NCBI GenBank assembly: GCA_021613375.1
Contig: CM038716.1
Coordinates: 1,846,184-1,910,183 of the forward strand
Direction: 5' to 3'
Origin: Megaleporinus macrocephalus
Lineage: Eukaryota > Chordata > Actinopteri > Characiformes > Anostomidae
Length of the DNA: 64,000 nt
The notes under the pieces were generated by a model. The model made no database searches. It was not told the origin of the DNA and was given only the letters and a program-made list of their open reading frames with translations. The position numbers were made by a program, and so were the translations under genes. Positions 10,830-37,250 of the stretch are shown here, in pieces. Positions within the stretch are counted from its first letter, which is position 1, and the number at the start of each line of letters is the position of its first letter.

Positions 10830-13800
10830 CTAATTTTAAAAATAATCTGGATAAATTAAAGCTTACTTATTTAGGTCAATATTTTCTTATTTAAGACTAA
10901 AATAAGCAACAACAAATTGTTAAATACAAGAAAGAAAATAAAAAATAAAAAGATTAACTGAATGCCTTAAGGGCATCACAGGGATATTTTTGTACTTTAT
11001 CACCAATACATTGCAGTCATTATCAACAGTCCATATTTCTGATGCACTCTTTATTCCGTTATCTGGCGTTTTTTTACTTTATTAACTAAGGCTAATGAAA
11101 TAATAATAATATTTTTTTACTAAAATATCTCAATGCATTTGTAAACTAAACTTTGTGAATAAAGATTTTTTGGTGTCTTTCCAGTCACTGATTTTGGATT
11201 AATAGTCAGTAATTACTTTAAAATGTAGTTTTTCTTATGAACTGTTCTCATTTGGGTTCTCAGCAACCCTAAAACTTTAAGCGTACAATCACCCCTGCTG
11301 CTAAGGATGTGGAAAAGCAGGCAGAGAGGTGTTACTAAATAGGTTAACAATTGTAGCTTATTTTGGGTAGGTGCAGACACAATGAACATATGTTTCTCTG
11401 ATAAATAACATATTATTTGCATATTTTTCACTAAGCAGATAATAAATATCTTTTACTCAACACACCCTCCACAGCTAACACTCATTAGCCAATAAGCTAT
11501 CTAAGGAGCAGAGTAGGGTAGTAATGGAACATGCATAAGGGCATTACATATACAAAACAAAACTGTATTCAGTTCTGCATTTAAAGCAAAAATGCTGTTC
11601 TCAGTTTACAGGTACTGCAATAAAAACAGGGTGACTAACAGCAGGATTTAATTTAAACCACATGCTAGCAAACCCATCACCTTTCATCTATATTCACCGT
11701 TTGAAATGTCATTGGCATAGTTGTCAAACTTAAGGAACTGGATAATTTTACAGTTGTATTCCTCCAAACACTATTCCCAACATTGAGTGTGTTACTTAAC
11801 CTACCCACCCCCTTGACGTGTTCCTCTGTATGCAGCTATATTGTTGTGCAACAACAGTACTGCCACCTAAAAAGGCAATAAAGCCTTATAAAGCCAAAGT
11901 CCTTTTTCCCATTGTATTTCCATCCCATTCATGGATAATCTTTGATATTCTTACTCCAATATCAAAATTAGTCAAAATGTACATTACAAAATCATAGATC
12001 AGAATTTGAGGCCAAATTCTCACAGAACAAATATTCTTTAAGCCAGATGTACACAACACCTGTCAATAGATACTGTTGATGTTTGCATCATGCACAACTG
12101 CTGGCTAATGTGATTTTGTTACAACTCAATACAATACGGCTCCCTTGCTATTCTTCCTCTTCCTATTCTTCCATCTCTTCCTATTATCCCATTTTCCAGT
12201 AACCATACTTTTACCAATGGTCACTGGCTTATCTCACAGATTTTTCCTGTTAGGAATCTAGTTACCTCATGTAATCCATGCATCCATAACCTGGTTTTGC
12301 CATTTATTCAATTTACCGGTGTAATTAGTGTATCAACTGTCTATACCTAGACATACATTGTGTATCAGTTTCTTTGTCCGATTAAGCCTGTATGAACCAA
12401 AAAGCATCTCCCAGTGGTAATTCAACATTGGCACTACAATTTTGTCCATGACTAGGTCTAACCCATTTCTGGAGGGCAGGCCCTATATGACCTAAATTCT
12501 GTAAACATTCATTGGCACACAGAGTTTCACACAGAACATCTCAAAGGAAAAGCACTTTCACATAGAAAAGCACTGGCAATAGAATGTGAGGTTCTGGAGC
12601 AGCCATATATTAGCTGGTCACCATGCCCAGTGGCACGCTAGAGGAGTATAATGCTCTGTTGCATAGGACTGTAGAGCAGTGGAAATGCATTTTCTAGCAG
12701 AATGGAGCATCATCAAACTGTGAGTTGGAGTGCCATTTATGTTCCATTCTGAAAGCCTTATTTGTCATTAGTACTATTTGCTGTCCATTTTATTGAACTG
12801 TTTATTTAAATACAACACATTTTTTTCATACTCTTATAATGGCCTGTGAAAAGGGAGATAAATGGCAGTGTAGCCATGCAATTCCCGTCTATGTATAATA
12901 TTCTTTTTAAGACATAATATGTGACCCTGATTTCTTCATCTTGATTATTGGTTTATGGGTGTGTTATTGGTAGCAGTTCAACAACTAATTGTGATATTGA
13001 AAAAGACTCAAAGTCCATTTTACACACTACGTCTGTAGTGTTATATTTATATATATGTTATATTTCTGGACATTGTGGGCTTGTGTGCTTAGAACAAATC
13101 AAGTGTACAGTCATTAATGTGGTTTTTAATCCCATAATTCATAATGATGTGTAAAAGGCAAGCCCCTAAAAATAGAGTTTGCTGATGTTAGGGGTTAATT
13201 TTAAAGGATATGTGGGGAAAAAAATTCTAAAATAAAACATTATAATCTGTAAATCTAACTAGATTTTGGCCCTTTGAAATGTAAATACAACTGTTCAAGT
13301 GTATAGTGCAAAGAATTATTCTAAACTGACCCAGTTTGGGACGTTTAGATGGAACTTCTGAATGTTTGCTTGGAACTGTTATGTAATACATTGTAGTTTC
13401 CTGTTTCATTTTACTACACACGTCTCACAGATATATAATGCCAGCTGTTTGAAAGTTTGATTCAAATCTGACTTCATTTTACATTTTACCAGTAAAACAG
13501 TTGATAACATATAGAGAGTTTATACACATACACACCCAATCACACAGACCCTAGTCAAACTTTCCATTTACTCCTATTGACTCACTACTGACATTGGCAC
13601 ACAATACGTCCCTGACAGATTGCCCTCTATTCAAGTGATATTTGAGCAGAAAACCACAAAAACAATTCTTTGTCAGTTTTTCCTCATATCAAATATCACT
13701 GACAAAATGACAGCATTACTACTTCTGAAATAAAAAAGAAATAAGAATCAGAAATACAGGTACATGTTAACAAATGAAGAGCAAATAATAAGCAAATGTG
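10830..13800. other. intergenic DNA, no gene seen
   Basis: AT-rich DNA with scattered short open frames and no domain-like translation. There is no clear transposon end and no RNA gene that I can recognise. Confidence 0.5.
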
Positions 13801-13804
13801 TGTG

Positions 13805-14001
13805 TGTCGGGGGCGGTTCTTATTTAAAGAGCAGGGCTAGGCTAAGGCCAAGGCAAATAGATTATAACAGACAACTCGCTTCCACAAAAACTACAGATCA
13901 AAGGTAAAGGAGTAGGAGGGTAAAGAAGGGGAAGAGCTATAACTGCTCACTCTTTACTGAGACCAGATACCTGTTGAACAGACCATCACGGCTTCTAAGC
14001 A
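13805..14001 (+). promoter_or_regulatory. candidate upstream promoter and non-coding exon of TMPRSS4
   Basis: A GC box (GGGGGCGG, near 13810) is followed about 20 bases later by a TATA-like TTATTTAAAG. About 170 bases further on is a consensus donor, AAGCA|GTAAGTACT, at 14001/14002. The intervening segment has no ATG, as expected for a 5' UTR exon. The coding exon of TMPRSS4 at 20102 is preceded by a strong acceptor (TCTTCTTTCTACAG), which implies that some upstream exon exists. This segment is a candidate, but the pairing is inferred. Confidence 0.35.
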
Positions 14002-14009
14002 GTAAGTAC

Positions 14010-17000
14010 TACATCTAATTAGTTTTTTATGAAACTCACAACAATCTACGCATCATTTACAGGACAATTAATGCTCTTTTTAAGAGTTGTAGATAGGGCT
14101 GAAAGTTTTCTGACCTATAATATGACTGTGTAAACTAAACTCCAGGTTTGTTTTCACCAAGAAGATCAGCATATCCACTTTTTCTTGGTGCTTGAATGCT
14201 GTCAGTTACTGCCAGTTAGTTGTGGTTGTGTTTGGTGGTTTTTAGCGTCTAACTCATCTACATTAGATGCACAGTCTTTATGTTCAATTTCTTCCCTTAA
14301 ATGTTGTGACAACACTGTTAACAATAACAAATCCTTGCATTTTTTCAAAAGCCCTATTTCTAATTAATCCATAGGAGGGGTTCACATGTAATCTCTGAAA
14401 AGTCATCTACATAAATCCATTTGGTTATTTCAGGTAGTAATGCAAATCTGGGAAAGCATATTTTCAAAGGTCTCGCCAAAAATGTCACAGGCTGCAGTGT
14501 CAGTGATTGACAATGATAGCTTACTTGTCTGTATCAACTATTCAGGGGTGCATTTCCCAAGTACTTGTGGGAAAAACATTAGAACTCATGGTTCTAAATA
14601 GAACTATTCACGTTATGAAATAACTATTTTTGAGACTTTACTTTTAATGAAAACATATATGGTTTTACTGCAACTGGGTATTGTGCTCATGAAATAGATT
14701 CATAGTTTAACAAGTAAGATAACCAAGTTTGTTGCTTTAATGTTTAGGCACATTTTCAAAAGATGTTAAACGACAAGTAAAATACATGAACTAATGCCTT
14801 TTCACATTTTACTTGCAAACAGATATAATCTGTTAAGTGCATCATTAAAACTACTTATCAAGCAGATACAATATCCTCCCATGTGACCAGTCCCATTCTA
14901 AAAGAATCAGCATGGGAAAAGATTAGGCAATATCAGTGGGATTCATTAAGTCTGCCTACAGTTCCCTTGATTGAGCATGCACATATACTAGAGCTGAATG
15001 ATACTGACATAAAATGTAATGTTCGATAAAGCTGTCAGACGCAAGCACAGTCGTTTTTGGGATGTGCAAACAGAAATCTAACTAACCTCTCCTTTAAGCA
15101 AATACCCAAATACAAAATCACAAAAGCTCCATTCACTGTTGTCAATAATGAAAAGAAATGAAATACTATAGGCTATTTACATCAGCACTGCAAGCATATA
15201 TTTTGTGTATCAGTTTTATCACAACAGCTTTTTCTAGAAGCACATAAATTAATAGTTTTTTACATTTTCTTTTTAATTATTAAACATGTCTGTTGTGAGA
15301 GTATCAATTACTAGTAATCCTAATATTTTATGCTTTTAGGATTGGTGTTTTAGATTACGTATTTTTTGAGCTGTGCATGTATGATTTGTAATTGTCTATT
15401 TAGCTGTATGGTATTTAACCAATAATCTGCTACTTGGAGAGAGCAAGGTTTAATCAGAGAAACGGTCATTAGGCAAATTAAGTAATTTGATCTGTTCTCT
15501 GATTACAGCATTATGTAATAATTGGTATTTTCAGTCTTGGGGTCCCTCTACAGTTGCAATGTGTATTTCACTTTTACCCATGTCTGTTGTCGGAACCACA
15601 AACACTCTTTGGATTTCTGCATATTTGCAGTTTTATATATTATTTTGCACTGGTCTTATGTGAATTAAAGCTTTATTGTTCCAGTTAAGTTTAGCCTTAA
15701 ATAGTGGTCTCAGTCACATATGCTCATTGTATATTGTTTCCTGAGGGACCTTTTACATTGTATATATGTTGTTTTCAAGATTGCCTCCTTCTAATATCAT
15801 GCCAAATAGCAGGCTTGTGATTGGTCATTTTGTATGTCAGTTTTTCTTTTTTCCTGCAACAATAGGCAGTTGTTGGCCACATTAAGTAGTAAAAGGTACC
15901 AGACTCTCCTTAGAGACAATTAATGATACAAAATATAGTTCCACAATCACAGTTCTAACACAAAGAGACATGTTGACATATTAACATTACCTTGTCATGC
16001 AAGCTAAAGTTGCAGACATTAAAAACACTGTGCTGAAATGCTGGTATGGTTACAGCAACACTGATGGAAACAAATCATGGATCCTAATGTTATGAAAATT
16101 TAGTGAGTGTTTATTTATTATTATTATTATTTTTGTATCAGAATGTTTGTGAAACATAATGAGCATATCTGAATATAATTAAACCCAATTAAATTCTTTG
16201 AGACAGGGATGACACAGATAAGGTTACACCCTAAATAACAATCATAAATTTTTTTTTAATGTTTTTTTTTATTAGGCGTGAGGCTGCATTGCATGTTTTT
16301 ATTTCTTTTAACGCACACCAACAAGTAAAAGCCAGTCCAAGATATGCTGCTCTCGCCTCATGGTTTGACGCTCTCTCCTACTCTTCCTTGCCTCCTTCAA
16401 CAAGCTCTTCTTCTGGCTCTTTTCAGCTCATTGTTATCCATGTTGGGAATATTAAGCTAGCTTCCTCTTATAGCTAGTTGATGACCTAAAGTTATTGGTG
16501 TGTGATGCGGTGCTGTAAAACATAACACAGTTCATATGAGAGGTCACATCGACTCTGCCAATGTTACATAGGACTTTTAGGCCCAGAGTGACAATGGCAG
16601 AGACACAGTTCTTTTTACAATGAATAAGTTAGTGTACCATCAAAATCATTTTAAAGCTGCTGTTTTGTGGTTATTTTCATTTCATAGCATTGCTTTAATG
16701 GCTGTATCATAAAATGAGTTTATTGTGGAATCTTATATCAGATAAGATAAGAATTATTTATTAATTGAGCGTGCAGCCAGATGGTCATGCCTTTTCTCTG
16801 TGTAGGTCAACCAGAGAACTACCATCCAATAGCAACATGATAATACTGCTATTTCTTACTTATTTCTTCAGCCCACACTTACAACCTCTCATATTTTAGT
16901 TGGATCAATACTAAAATCAAAAGTGGTCCTTGATTATATTTCCTCATTGTGGTCTGTTTACAGCTGTCTTTATTGTGCCTTGAATGCAACTGAACTTTGA

Positions 17001-20000
17001 ACTTTGACTTTTGTTTTCACACTGTTTAAATATAATATTCAGTCAAGACATAAATTTTTAACCTTTTTTGTGGCGGATTTGTGTTGCAATGTTATGTTGT
17101 AAACAACGGGAAACTTAGTGAACTTAGTGCAAAATTGGAAGCTTAGTGAATATGAATTAAATTTACTTTGTTGTATTTTGGTGGGGCAGTCTTCTGTGAC
17201 AATGTGTGGTTGCTTCAGCATTTCGTCCAAAGTGCAAGCCCATCTGTGCATGTTTTATGCCTTCTCACCAGCTGTGTTCTTTATTTAGCCTGCAAAGTCT
17301 AATCTTTTATTGAAAAGCAAATAAACAATGTCATTGGCCCCGTTGCTTGTAAATTACAAATTGCAGTCACTGTCACCTTCACCCATGGATGACGTACATT
17401 ATTTCCCACACTCATGGTATGTATGAGTATATTTTTGTGCCATTTTAACAATTATAACAAGTATTTCATATTGTAATCAATAAACAAGGGCACCTTTTAC
17501 ATAAGACACAGTTTTCAGCTACTCAGAAAAAGATTTGCATTACAAACTTAATACACAAGATAATACACAATTTCTTTCTTGTTTTTATCCCAAGCCAAAA
17601 GACAATAATGTGCATAATGGGAAACTGACAGAGGACTAGATCAGAATGATTTACAGTTCAAGCTCAAGTAAGGTTGAAATATGTTGGGCTATTGGGCTTC
17701 ATGCTAAGTGTGCAGCCCCCCCCCCCCCCCCCCCCCAGTCAAATAAGACAGAAAGACGTTCATCAAGAAGCTGCCTTTTAGTTTTTTCAGCTGTGCAATG
17801 TAAAGTGGAAAGGATATATTACTCTATAGCATCAAAGTTAGCTCTAGCCCTGGAACTTTCAGAAGTTCCTCTAATGTCTATCTATTTCTATCCAGGAAAC
17901 AGAATCAGAGAAAGGTAACATGTTCAAAAAACTTCACTAAAGCGTGTATTAAATCATACAAATGATAAAGATATAATACAGCATAGTTTTCCAAAGGCAT
18001 AGAAACAACCAGAGGTAAATTCTTTAAGTACAGAGTAAATGACTTTTAGATATTGGCCAGGCCTAATGTCCTTATGCCCCAGTGTCCACACAGTGAAAGC
18101 TTTGGTAAACACTGCAACACATTCACTAGTGGCACTACACAGAGTGTCTAACAAATTAAGTTAGACTAAAGGAATTTATTATCTATGTATTTTCACTTTA
18201 GGTGTGAGGAAAACATATACTGGTATGTGTAACATCCTGGATTTACTTCAGCAATGAAACTGTGTTAACACTGGTGCTGTTGTGCTGACATGCACATTTG
18301 GTAGGTGCTATAGTGTGTAGCCTGCCAGATAAGGTTTCAATTTGCTTTTCCTCTTAATGTTAATGTTAATTTCTGTACGAACCTGAGAGATGAACAGTGA
18401 CAGAAGGGAGGATTCCCCAATTTCTATTAATTCAAAGAGAAAAAAACAACTAATTGAGATGGTATGAGGAACCAAACAAGATGAGTCAGTCGAACCTGCT
18501 TATAACTTAAAAATTAATTAAGATAAACAAATGCAGTAAAAAAAACCCAGACATTTCATTTTATCCCTGTGTTGTCTAAATGTTCTCCCCTCCCGAAGTA
18601 CAATAAATACATTAAATATTGGTTTGAAACATCACTAAAATCTGCCAGTGCCATTATGACTGTGATATCAATGCAAAAACAAATTGGTGTGTATTGGATC
18701 ATTTCCTTGTGCCCTCTTTCAGGTAGTTATGGAAGATCTGTCAAAGGCATAATTAAAACGTAACTATGTTAACCTCTCTAGGGTTTTCATGCCCCAGCGG
18801 AGAGCTAGCATGAGAAAGAAACGGCCCATTATCTCAGGGGGATCCATTAAGACTGTCTCCTACTCTCATGAATGAACATGCACAAAGTGTTAAGAGGTCA
18901 TGCCTGTCATTGTGTAGGTCATTTGGTAAGCACTGCACTACAACGTCATGCTAATGTTGCTGATATGTGACAGTCAGTTTTTTAACCCCACTTTCAGTGT
19001 CTTTCAGCAGTGGTCATTCAGTGGTCATCCTGTAATAGTGTCTATAGAGTGAATGGTTGGCCTATTTTTTGTGTGGTTGCCCATGTTAGAGTACAAAAAG
19101 TAGTTACAGTTAACATTTAGCTGAGCTTGTGCTGAAATGGTAATACTTTAACTTTACGTATTTTTGTAAGAAAAAAATATTTTACTTTTAATTACTAATT
19201 CCATTCTTTGTGTTTTTTATATTTCCAACCTGTTTTATTTTAGTGTCACAGCAGTTAACTAAATAACTTACTAACTAACTTAGTACTGAATTTTACAAAG
19301 GCTCTTTTACTATAAGTAATTTCATTCACAGAAATGACCTAAAATGGAGTTTAGGCTACTCACCCTACCTTTGATCTGAACATTTTGTTTGTTCCAGTTA
19401 ACAAGACCAAAGTAAAATAGGGCAGAACTGGTTTTAGGCCAGTACACAATATTTTATAAGTCCAGTGATTCACCAATAGCCCATTAACTCTTCTGAGGTA
19501 ATTTCCAAAACAGGCTCAGGGTGTGGTTTAGGGGAAAGTTGAGGTCACTAATGAAAACTGGGACATCATGAATCTGTATGGTGATTTCTCAATATCAAAA
19601 ACAGAAACTCACAGAGTGACAGGACAGGAGTGACATGAACACTGAACTTTGTGAAAGCAGCACAGGTATTAGTGTTGAGTAAGGTTATTTTGCCATCAGG
19701 AACTACCAGACACAGACATAGCCACACCCAAGATCAGAGAGAGAGAGAGAAGGAGGAGGGCATACAGGTGAAAAGGAGTGCAAAGTGGTATCCTGTTGCA
19801 TCGGTGGAGGTTTCACGTTGGGGGCTGGGCCAGTGAAAATAAATCTAAGCAAACGCAGGCAGTCCCAAGCAAAGAGTCTAGGCTTCCGGAAACATGTTCC
19901 AAATGTCTCTGTGTATCAGATATCCACAGTTGTGAAGACAAAGGCAAACTGTATACAAGTGAGGAGGACGAGTGAGAGAGCGAAGCAGAAAGAGAAAGAG
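14010..20000. other. upstream region or first intron of TMPRSS4, no coding exon seen
   Basis: AT-rich DNA without recognisable coding exons. It contains TTA repeats near 16110-16130, a 21-base poly(C) run (17716-17736) and a GA run near 19736-19752. Short open frames such as those at 17646-17918 are low complexity. Confidence 0.45.
17716..17736. repeat. homopolymer (C)21
   Basis: Twenty-one consecutive C on the plus strand, uncommon in this AT-rich region. The G-rich strand could form quadruplex structures. Length is likely variable and sequencing error-prone. Confidence 0.9.
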
Positions 20001-20001
20001 G

Positions 20002-20135
20002 AGGGATAAATACCCAAAAGAAAGAAAGAAGCAGAGAGGGGTGGAGAGTCGTACCTGTAAGGTATCCACTTTAGACCCTGTCTGCGGTCTTCTTTCTACA
20101 GGGAGAGTGCTGCCTCTTGTTGCAGCTACAGAACC
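20002..20135 (+). promoter_or_regulatory. TMPRSS4 proximal promoter / 5' UTR region
   Basis: A GGATAAATA TATA-like element near 20004-20012 would place a start site around 20035 and give a 5' UTR of about 100 bases. In competition, a strong splice acceptor (polypyrimidine then CTACAG, ending at 20101) suggests that the ATG-bearing exon begins at 20102 and is spliced to an upstream exon. Both readings may be true in different transcripts. Confidence 0.35.
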
Positions 20136-34185
<14,050 letters not shown>

Positions 34186-34399
34186 GCCAAAGTAGCAGAA
34201 ATGCAACCTTCAAGAGGACACACAAGAGGAGTCACTCATAGGACAAGCTTGCACATCCATGCACTGCACTCTGTGCAATCTGGATTTCAATATTAAGGAC
34301 TGTTTCAGTCTATAATAAGGACACGCAAATTACTTGAATGGTGATATGTGTTCATGAATGTTCACTGAATGTGTCTATGTTAATTGGTGCATTTCATTA

Positions 34400-35135
34400 T
34401 ACACCCAGCAGCCACATTAGTAGGTACACTTCCTTGCATCTACACCTATTTTCTGTTTTAGCAGCATCAACATATTGGTGCACTAGTTCTGCAGACTGTG
34501 GTACATTTGTTTCTCTGCATATTTTGTTACTCCTTTCACTTTGTTCATCAATGGTCAGGACCACCACTGAGCAGGTATTATTTGGGTGGTGGCTCATTCT
34601 CAGCACTGCAGTGACAATGATGTGATGGTAATGCAGTGCATTGTAATGCAGTGTCCAATCACTGTCCATTCTATTATACACTCCTACCTAGTTCAGGTAA
34701 AGAGACAGTAGCTCATCTGTTCCTGCACAATTTGTGTTGGTCATCCTCTAGTCCTTCATCAGTGGTCATAGGATGCTGCTCAAAAGATGCTATTGGCTGG
34801 ATATTTCTGGTTGATGGACTATTTTCAGTCCAGTAGTGACAATGAGATGTTTAAAACTCCAGCAGCCCTGCTGTGTCCAACCTACTCGTACCAGCACAAC
34901 GGCAATGTCATTGCAAGGGCTGAGAATGACCCACCACCCAAATAAATGCCTTGTGGTTGTCTTGGGGGGTTTCGACTAATGAAGAACAGGGTGAAAAGGG
35001 ATTCACAAAGTTTGCAGAGAAACAATGTGAAACAGTCTGTAATTGTAGAACTACAAAGTTCATCCATATGGTAAGTGGAGCTTATACATTGGACAACAAG
35101 TGCAGATGCAATGTGTATTTATTAAAGTGGCAGGG
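34400..35135. mobile_element. palindromic non-autonomous DNA transposon (MITE-like)
   Basis: The two halves are imperfect reverse complements. TTTCTCTGCATATTTTGTTA with CACTTTGTTCATCAATGGTC on the left pairs with GAAGAACAGGGTGAAAAGGG and GCAGAGAAACAATG on the right. The centre contains GGTGGTGGCTCATTCTCAGC, repeated inverted as GCTGAGAATGACCCACCACC. This is a recognisable high-copy teleost family; the copy is diverged and encodes nothing. Confidence 0.75.
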
Positions 35136-36289
35136 GTGTTTATCTTCTCAGGGACTCATTTTTAAGCAGATAGTTAGTCATAATTTAACCCAAGGAAGTG
35201 TAAGACTTGAGTCTTCAGTGCCATGTTATGCTCTATATTAGGGGTGTCAAACCGGGTTTGTTTAAAGCTACTTCATTAAACCGAATGAATGAATTTTGTG
35301 TGTATATAGGTTATGGAAAACAAATGTGATCTCTTACTGAGATCAATTTATAGCCAAAATGATGAACCTTATATCTTTACCAATACTGAAAAAACAAACA
35401 AAAGACAGAAGGGCTGGGCCTTTACAGTACATATCGACTATAGCAAAGGTGTTTTGACTTTCCTGTAAGGTTTGTCATTGCTTTGGCCACAAATTCTCAT
35501 TTTCAGTGTGACTTTATTCTATTGTGATTTTATTGTACATAATGTAAAACTGAGATTCATTTGTGATATAAGTTATTGATGTAAATACTATACAAATAAA
35601 TAATAAAATGTGTGGCAGCCATGCTTTTTCTATACATTCTTCTTTAAAACATTTTTGAACAATGTATTAAGTGTACATACAAAAGACAACAGAGTCAATA
35701 TTACTTTTATGCAAACATTTATTTTTTATAATATTCTTTTTATTTTTTTGTTAATTTTACAATCTATTACTGAGGTGCATAGTCATGAAGGTCAAGAAAG
35801 GACATGGTTACAGGACATCAATGGACACTGTTACAGAGGAAGGTGTGAATATGTAAGAGTTGCACTTTCACTTTTCAAAGTATGTGTTTGTAAGTGAGGT
35901 TTGTAAGCATTTTCAGAGGGCTTAAAGACAGTGAAGACAGGATTAAGCCATTACACCAGTTTTTGCCATACAGAAATCTTACTCTATTAGAGGAGCAGCT
36001 CAAACAAATTTGCTAACAATGACTGGAAACTAGTGACCACCAATCAGCCTTGCATAATGTTATTTGCTAATTGGTGGCTGTTCACTTTCTTTCACCGCTA
36101 GCAACGTAAGCATCTCTGACCCTTAAAGGTGGTTGGATTCTTTCCAGCCTACACATGATCTGTGCAATAGGGGTATAGTTACAGTGCCGTGCTACAGGCT
36201 ACAATTTTAAAACTGTTACATGTAAATACTGTGTGTTAAAATCTTTAATCTCTTCAAAATGATACAAACTGCTACTACCTATAAGTGAC

Positions 36290-37250
36290 CCTCCTGCACT
36301 CTTTTACTTGGAACTGCAGTACAACTAGAGAAACTGCAGGGGGCGACAATGCTCTCTGTAGTGGAATGTGTGGAGCACAGAGCAGATCTCACATACTCAT
36401 GGCTTGGCAGTGAGAGAAGGAGCTGCTCAGGCAGTGAAACCCAGTTTGACTAATCTCGTAATTTTGTCGGCTGAGGTTTGAAAACACTAAGGGATCTCAT
36501 CACATCTGGTGAAGATCTCAGAATAAAAGGCCATTCTCTGTATTTGCACAAAAGAATAGGCCGCGAGATTAATAAACTACTACGCATTTCCAAATGCTAC
36601 CGGATAAAATAGTGTAGCAATAATGTCTAGTCACTTGTTTGCCATTTAAACTTTTCTATTGCTCTACATTTCTACTATGCTAAGACAAATGGAGCGCTGT
36701 TTACTATAACCTATATAGGTACATCAACCCCTAAAATAGGATTATTCGACTGTTTGGCTGCGTTCTTGTAGAAAGTTAGTGTTATTTACATGTAGATAAC
36801 GTCTGGAGTGCAATGAGCCAGAGAGACAACCAGTACAGTGCAGAGCTAGCCAGGCGAGCTCTGCAGCTATGCGGACTGATTCTAGCGCAATCAGACATGA
36901 CCAGTTGAGCACAGAGAGAACGCAGTCGCACGACCTGCCAAGTAGATATCTTCGCAGTACATCGCCAGTGGGTGCATTTCCACTCTCCAGTTATAATAGT
37001 GTGGTGGTTCTAACTCATCAAATCACTATTACCGGTTAATGTTGTTGACAAAGAGCCCAAAACGTTGAAAATAAATACAGGCATAATCATTGGATCCCAG
37101 ATCGTTTAAAACAAACTGCTGCACGGCAGTCCGTTTAGGAGGAGCCCGGCCAGTTTCTACTTTTCCCATATCACGCTAGAGGGCGCCACAATGTCCACAA
37201 TATCAATGTGGCTGAGGGAAGCCCCTAGGGGGTGTAACCAAGGGTAGTCC
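36290..37250. other. relatively CpG-rich patch with CTCF-like motifs, unassigned
   Basis: This stretch has more CpG and fewer T/A runs than its surroundings. It contains GCAGGGGGCGACA near 36337 and CTAGAGGGCGCCA near 37175, both close to the CTCF core pattern. It has no open frame with domain features. It may be an old transposon, a CpG-containing regulatory segment, or both. Confidence 0.3.
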
